Assembly: GCA_037952775.1 (NCBI GenBank)
Contig: JBANAY010000004.1
Location: 13,206,001-13,270,000 of the forward strand
Direction of reading: 5' to 3'
Origin: Clonostachys chloroleuca
Lineage: Eukaryota > Ascomycota > Sordariomycetes > Hypocreales > Bionectriaceae
DNA length: 64,000 bases
The notes beneath the pieces are model-generated. The model saw only the letters and a program-made list of their open reading frames with translations, was not told where the DNA came from and ran no database searches. Position numbers and translations under genes: made by a program. How positions within the stretch are numbered: the first letter of the stretch is position 1; each line of letters starts with the position of its first letter. Shown piece by piece: positions 58,965 through 64,000 of this stretch.

Positions 58965-60918
58965 ATGCCGACCATTTCCGTCGACAAGTATAAGCTTTAC
59001 GAAGCGCTGGGTCAAAAGTTGGTACCTTCTTCAAGACACCGCAAAACCTGCCCCTCCTAACCCCCACCATACTATCTGGAGCATCACCTTGGCCACATGC
59101 TGACCTTTTATAAGATTCACGACCGAGGAGTTTGAGGACCTCTGCTTCGAATATGGTATCGAACTCGACGAAGACACCGAAAATGAAGAACGTCCGATTG
59201 TCAATGGCGAGCAGGAGCCCCCCAGCTGAAGATCGAGATCCCCGCCAACCGATATGACATGCTCTGCTTTGAGGGCATTGCGCTCAATTTGAACATCTTC
59301 AGGGGCCGGATCCCTACGCCCAACTATCGTGTTGTTGCGCCAAAGGACGAGGAGCAGTATGTCATCAACGTGTTGCCCGAGACTGCCCAAGTTCGACCCT
59401 TGATCGCTGGCGCCGTCCTGCGCAACGTCAAGTTCACAAAGGACCGATACGAATCCTTCATTTCACTTCAAGACAAACTCCACCAGAACCTTGCACGGCA
59501 GCGAACATTGGTTTCAATTGGTACGCATGACTTGGATACAGTTCAGGGGCCTTTCACATATGAAGCCCTGCCTCCCCGTGACATCAAGTTTGTGCCTCTC
59601 AACCAGACCAAGGAGATGAACAGCGAAGAGCTCATGGCATTCTACGAAAAAGACAAGCATCTTGGGCGATATCTGCACATTATCCGCGATTCGCCGGTAT
59701 ACCCAGTTGTATATGATAAGAACAAGATAGTCTGCTCTCTGCCGCCCATCATTAACGGAGAGCACTCCAAGATCACCCTTAACACTACGAATGTTTTTGT
59801 CGAGGTCACTGCTACCGATGCCACCAAACTTGAGATCGTCTTGGATATGGTGGTGACCATGTTCTCAGAATATGCCGCCGAGCCTTTTACCGTCGAGCCT
59901 GTCAAGATTGTTTCCGATCACAACGACTCCACCAGAGTTACCCCTTCGCTTCGGCCTAGGATAACTTCTGTAGAGATTGACTATCTTAACAGCTGCACTG
60001 GTCTCAGTGAATCACCTGAGAGCCTTGCTAAGCTACTGAGCAAGATGGCATACATTGCCAAGCCATCAGACAAGGATGCGAATATCCTGGAAGTAAGCAT
60101 CCCTGCCACTCGCCCCGACGTCCTCCACCAATGCGATGTTATGGAGGATTTGGCCGTGTGCTGGGGTTACAACAACCTTCCACGCACTGAGCCTAACAGG
60201 AGCGCCACCGTTGGCGGACCCCTTTTGATCAACAAGCTTGGCGATATTTTCCGGACCGAGGCAGCCATGGCTGGCTGGAGCGAGGTGATGCCCCTGATCC
60301 TCTGCAGCCATGACGAGAACTTCGCCTGGCTTAACAGGAAAGATGATGGAAAGACGGCGATCAAATTAGCCAACCCCAAGACTCTCGAGTACCAGATCGT
60401 CCGTACCTCCCTCCTGCCAGGTCTCCTCAAGACAATTCGCGAGAACAAGAGCCACTCCCTACCCATGAAGATCTTTGAGGTTGCCGATGTTGGACTCAAG
60501 GACGAGTCTCTTGAACGACGGGCACGAAATGAGCGCCATTTCGCTGCCGCGTGGTGTGGAAGGTCCAGCGGCTTCGAGATTGTTCACGGCCTCCTGGACC
60601 GTCTGCTTCTTATGCTTCGCACGTCTTTCATCACCCGCGAACAAGCTGGAAAGCCAGATGGGTATTGGATCGAGGAGCTCAAGGAGGACACCTACTTCCA
60701 CGGCCACGCTGCAGCTGTACATCTCCGCCTCAACGGCAAGGAGCAACGGATCGGCGAATTCGGCATCCTGCACCCCAGCGTGCTAGAGAATTTTGATCTG
60801 AGGCAAGTTTCACATTTTAGGAACTTGTTCGTTCCCTTGGTTTCCTCGATCGGTCTTTGCTAACATCAACAGATACCCTGTGAGCACGTTGGAAATTAAC
60901 TTAGAGGTCTTCCTATAA
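58965..60918 (+). CDS. FRS1: Cytosolic phenylalanyl-tRNA synthetase beta subunit
   Basis: Beta chain of the alpha2-beta2 class II synthetase that charges tRNA-Phe in the cytosol. Three exons (introns 59018-59114 and 60803-60872) give 595 residues, the family length. N-terminal MPTISVDKYKLYEALGQK is followed by FTTEEFEDLCFEYGIELDED. The B3/B4 region and the B5 domain (ILEVSIPATRPDVLHQCDV, EDLAVCWGYNNLPRT) are clear. The catalytic-like fold carries FAAAWCGRSSGFEIVHGLLD and the tail YPVSTLEINLEVFL. The last intron begins GCAAGT: it is a GC-AG intron with otherwise perfect consensus, and only this splice gives the conserved C-terminus. A C6 run (59218-59223) is one base short; with seven C the frame continues QLKIEIPANRYDM and the total is 1788 nt. 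Confidence 0.94.
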
Positions 60919-61685
60919 GAAAAATAATAGACTACGTGACGTAAGAGTCGAGAATTGTTGGAACTGAAGATACACATGTCAAGATGGATTGGCAAGATGA
61001 GTCATTGATTCAACAATCGAGATAAGAAACAAAAATAGACAAAAGATATCAAAGAGTCAACGATTTACTTGAGCTGCATACATTTAATTGAATGCATCTT
61101 CTAGTGTATTGTATCCTGTCCAGAGGTTTGGCGCTCTCCTTGACGTAGAATAACTAGTAGCCGTGATGTCTGACGAGAAATCCTACAGATCAACCTATGC
61201 CGATCCGAATTATCGGCACTGGGCACATAGAATGGTATGATGAGATCGTTCATAGGCCTGAGGCACTTGGCCAACACGAGGAAAGTGCAACAAGGGTTTG
61301 TCTAGGGGCATGTAGAAGAGAAGTTGACTCAATTTTATATTTGTCATTTAGCCGCTTGTAGCCGTGGAGAGATATCGCTGTATTCTAACGTTGAAGGCGC
61401 CTATTTAAATACTTTTCAAACAACCAAAACAGCTGCTCAAAGGAGAAGTTGTTAAAAGATTGGTTCATCTTGCGTGATCCCATGCAATAAGGTGCCGCTA
61501 GTATTAATTTAGAGAAAATTGCCGAAACTGACCGCTGGCCCATTGTGCTCGCTTACTTCGTTGCTTTGCCCTAGAAAAAGCAATTCCTAATTGTGATCGA
61601 TGGCCTCTGGCCTGACATAGATTGTGTCTTGCGTTTCGACAATGTGATACACGTTTTCACTGGGCGTTTCAGGAAAACAGACTTC
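60919..61685. other. Intergenic region between convergent genes
   Basis: 767 bp, AT-rich, with the 3' flanks of the PheRS-beta and myotubularin genes. Nothing else recognised. Confidence 0.55.
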
Positions 61686-63971
61686 CTAGGTCATCTCTCG
61701 CAGCTCCTGATTGCTGCGATTGGTTCTCAGAGAACCTGCAGGTTGCTCACTTTGGCCAAAGTTCCCGAGCAGTCCCTTGCCTAAACTCAGACCGGCGATT
61801 CCATCCCGTATGGCAGAGAAGGGGCTCGGCCCTTCTACAGATGCACTTCGTCGAAGTGAGTGCCTGGCGTTTTCAGGTGTCAAAGCATCATGGGCTGACT
61901 CAACACCCGTTAGAACAGATTGACTGGAGCTCAAACTTGGGGGCGACCTAGTCCCATTATCGGCTTGAGCAACACTGGGATACTGGAGGCTAGACACAGC
62001 TGCCTGCCTATCGCTAGCCGCAGCGGCTGCAGCATTTAGATCTCCATTCATCTCATCGTCTGTGCGTCCGAATAATTGGTACCACCATCGGATCTCCTTG
62101 AGTTTTGGTAGAATTATGCGCTCCTGGCCCTTGATATGATCATTGATTGTCGGGTCATAGTCAGGGTTGGTGAATTCTTGCTTCCGGCAAAGGAAATAAT
62201 CCCAAACCGAGGATGTTCTCTCAGCAGCCCGAGCGTCTTTCCTCTGCTTCTCTGAATTGTATAGGAAGGTTCCATACTGGCATGAGTACAGGTGATATAG
62301 CAAGCGCCTCAAGAAGCGCTCATTAAACTCGAACCTAGTTTTGTGTTGTCTCTGGAGCTGATAGACGCAATCGAGGAACTGGTGAAAGACAGGGCTCACC
62401 ATCTTTGGTGAGGTCGCTTCTTCTTTGACAACTTCGCCAGATGCCAGCTCACTAATCGTATCAGTGTCTCCGTTATCAGCGGAATTCTGATTGAAGAACC
62501 GTTTTGCACCACTTAGTACATTTTGGAATGCGTCACCGCGGCCATCATTTTCGCCAGGCTGAACGGTGGCCCCTGCAAACGCATCCTTCTGTGTAACAAA
62601 CCAATCCTCGTGGCTTAAGTGGCCAGAGCGTAGTCTGAACATGTGGCCGAAGGAGAGCCAGTCCTTTTCAACAAGGACGATGAAACCCTCGATGGTACGG
62701 TAGAATGGGTCGAGCATGATTTGAGACAAGGCACTCAGTTGGCTTGTTCGATCCCACCCGTCAGAACAATGGATAAGTACATTTGCAGAATTGATCCCAA
62801 CCTGTCTAGCGACAATTCCAGAGCCATCTAACACGTCATGAATATGTTTCAGCCAGTCGCTTTGCCGCAAGATTTCGCGGTTGGGTGGCAAGGGGGAGAT
62901 GTCGGCATCTTTCAGAGCGTCCACCACTCTGTTGAGGGATTTGCGCATAACATGAATATTTTCAATATTGAGAAATATCTTTTGCGCAAACTTGTATCGC
63001 TCAATATTCTCAGAGCCCATGCCTCCGAGTTGGTTGATCACTGCATTGACCTGGGGCCGGGCGTCGACAATCAGATTATTCTGTTGCGCCCCGTAAACCA
63101 ACCTCTTGCCAGTTGCTTCATCGTAGAAGGTTGTTGACTTTGAAATAAGCTCGTCTTCAAAACGTTCGGTGTCAGATAGCTCTAATTGTGGCTGAGGGAT
63201 CTCATCAGAAGAATCGATCTGGCTGGACACGGGAGTGCTGTCTTCCGAGGAAGGGTTCAAGGATGCCGAGAAAGACGCGGCGACCAACTTCTCATCCTGG
63301 ATGTTTGTTTTACGTAGAGGCCCCGCAAATGGCTGGGAACTCCGGGTGATTGTACAGTTGTTGACAGGATGTATATAAGATAGTGCTGGGATCCGATGGC
63401 GCGACCTGAAATCTTTGGCATATTTGAGGACGTTATCCGAAATCTTTAAGGGAACCACCAGAACACTGGGATATGTGTCGCAGAAAGAATAATCTTGGTT
63501 GATGGTGGTAATCCTCCAACCCTTGTCCGGGAGCTTCTCGCTGATACCCTGCCTCCGGAATTCGGTCTTCGCATCGTAAAAGTTCCACCCATTGATATCC
63601 CGCTCCAGCTTCAGAGGCTTATGATTGAAAGCGTACAGCTTCTCGATAGTGCCAAGCTTGCATGTTCGAGACTTGACAAAGTTCAACGTTTCGCGGGCGG
63701 CGTCGTTGTCGGGGAAGTTGAAGGTTACAAACGAGAAGTCCCGACATCGTACCCGGATCGAGGGAGCTTGTCGAGAGGTGAGGGGGACCGGCCGGAACAC
63801 ACAGTAAGTGACCATGGGGAACGGAATCCATTTCTCACGAGTCTTGGGGGGCGTGCTGGCATCCTCCGTGGGCGGCTTAACTGGCGCGCAGAAGACGAGG
63901 TGGAAGTCGGTCAACCGGAGGGTTCCATCCGTCGGCTGGCCCCCGTAAATGGCTTGAACGCCTTCGACTAC
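61686..63971 (-). CDS. YMR1: Myotubularin-family phosphoinositide 3-phosphatase (Ymr1), 5' end outside window
   Basis: Removes the 3-phosphate from PI3P and PI(3,5)P2 on endosomes and vacuoles, opposing Vps34. The visible 761 residues are one open exon that begins after a splice acceptor at 63972 (TTCATCAG on the coding strand). At least one upstream exon lies beyond the window. A PH-GRAM-like start (YGGQPTDGTLRLTDFHLVF) leads into the myotubularin catalytic domain. It contains the active-site loop HCSDGWDRTSQL, a CX5R signature with Cys, Asp and Arg intact, so the enzyme is predicted active. Other family marks are VNAVINQLGGMGSENIERY, FRLRSGHLSH and RFEFNERFLRRLLYHLYSC. The C-terminus is a disordered Ser-rich tail with a short helix (FSAIRDGIAGLSLG). 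No FYVE domain is present. The frame is intact. Confidence 0.93.
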   Translation of the reverse strand, partial: VVEGVQAIYGGQPTDGTLRLTDFHLVFCAPVKPPTEDASTPPKTREKWIPFPMVTYCVFRPVPLTSRQAPSIRVRCRDFSFVTFNFPDNDAARETLNFVKSRTCKLGTIEKLYAFNHKPLKLERDINGWNFYDAKTEFRRQGISEKLPDKGWRITTINQDYSFCDTYPSVLVVPLKISDNVLKYAKDFRSRHRIPALSYIHPVNNCTITRSSQPFAGPLRKTNIQDEKLVAASFSASLNPSSEDSTPVSSQIDSSDEIPQPQLELSDTERFEDELISKSTTFYDEATGKRLVYGAQQNNLIVDARPQVNAVINQLGGMGSENIERYKFAQKIFLNIENIHVMRKSLNRVVDALKDADISPLPPNREILRQSDWLKHIHDVLDGSGIVARQVGINSANVLIHCSDGWDRTSQLSALSQIMLDPFYRTIEGFIVLVEKDWLSFGHMFRLRSGHLSHEDWFVTQKDAFAGATVQPGENDGRGDAFQNVLSGAKRFFNQNSADNGDTDTISELASGEVVKEEATSPKMVSPVFHQFLDCVYQLQRQHKTRFEFNERFLRRLLYHLYSCQYGTFLYNSEKQRKDARAAERTSSVWDYFLCRKQEFTNPDYDPTINDHIKGQERIILPKLKEIRWWYQLFGRTDDEMNGDLNAAAAAASDRQAAVSSLQYPSVAQADNGTRSPPSLSSSQSVLTGVESAHDALTPENARHSLRRSASVEGPSPFSAIRDGIAGLSLGKGLLGNFGQSEQPAGSLRTNRSNQELREMT

Positions 63972-64000
63972 CTGATGAACATTTAGTACCAGTCCGTATT

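Noticed and set aside
1..64000. Novel multi-gene system, biosynthetic cluster, CRISPR array, prophage or starship-like element
   Set aside because: The identifiable genes are conserved eukaryotic housekeeping genes. No backbone enzymes, transposase, tyrosine recombinase or repeat-spacer array was seen.

Overview
The window is nuclear DNA of a filamentous ascomycete (Pezizomycotina), most likely a Sordariomycete and perhaps of the order Hypocreales. The evidence is gene density (22 protein genes in 64 kb on both strands), short GT-AG introns of mostly 50-80 nt with CTAAC/CTGAC-type branch sites, long pyrimidine-rich leaders, and the families present. The order-level placement is inference. I see no prophage, CRISPR array, rRNA, tRNA, transposase gene or secondary-metabolite cluster. 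Nearly everything is conserved housekeeping.

Layout, left to right: truncated two-PH-domain protein (+); secreted GH5 hydrolase (+); acidic, possibly Mediator-like protein (-); Pub1/TIA-1 type three-RRM protein (+); Yak1/DYRK kinase (+); small RRM protein (-); mitochondrial PPR protein (+); unrecognised protein (-); DNA polymerase alpha catalytic subunit (+); eIF4G (-); Aquarius/Cwf11 spliceosomal helicase (-); THO subunit Hpr1/THOC1 (+); eIF5 (-); large Q/P-rich uncharacterised protein (+); eIF6 (+); eEF1A lysine methyltransferase Efm4 (+); PP2A scaffold subunit A (-); cytosolic Phe-tRNA synthetase beta subunit (+); myotubularin phosphatase Ymr1 (-, 5' end outside the window).

The functional theme is mRNA processing and translation: eIF4G, eIF5, eIF6, Efm4 and PheRS-beta, plus splicing (Aquarius), mRNP export (THO), RNA binding (Pub1-like, RRM) and mitochondrial RNA (PPR). 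Aquarius and THOC1 share a 585-bp divergent promoter. Pub1-like, Yak1, eIF4G and the Q/P-rich gene each lie behind 390-715 nt without any ATG on the sense strand, which suggests long AUG-free 5' leaders.

Two results stand out. First, eight conserved genes each need one or two single-base corrections to read through. Eight of the ten sites are homopolymers of 5-6 bases. With the corrections, every complete affected gene becomes an exact multiple of three, so the pattern looks like base-calling error rather than gene decay. Second, two diverged copies of an AT-rich, roughly 0.2-kb element with terminal inverted repeats lie at 21336-21558 and 58522-58727; this looks like a MITE family. I did not find a previously undescribed multi-gene system.
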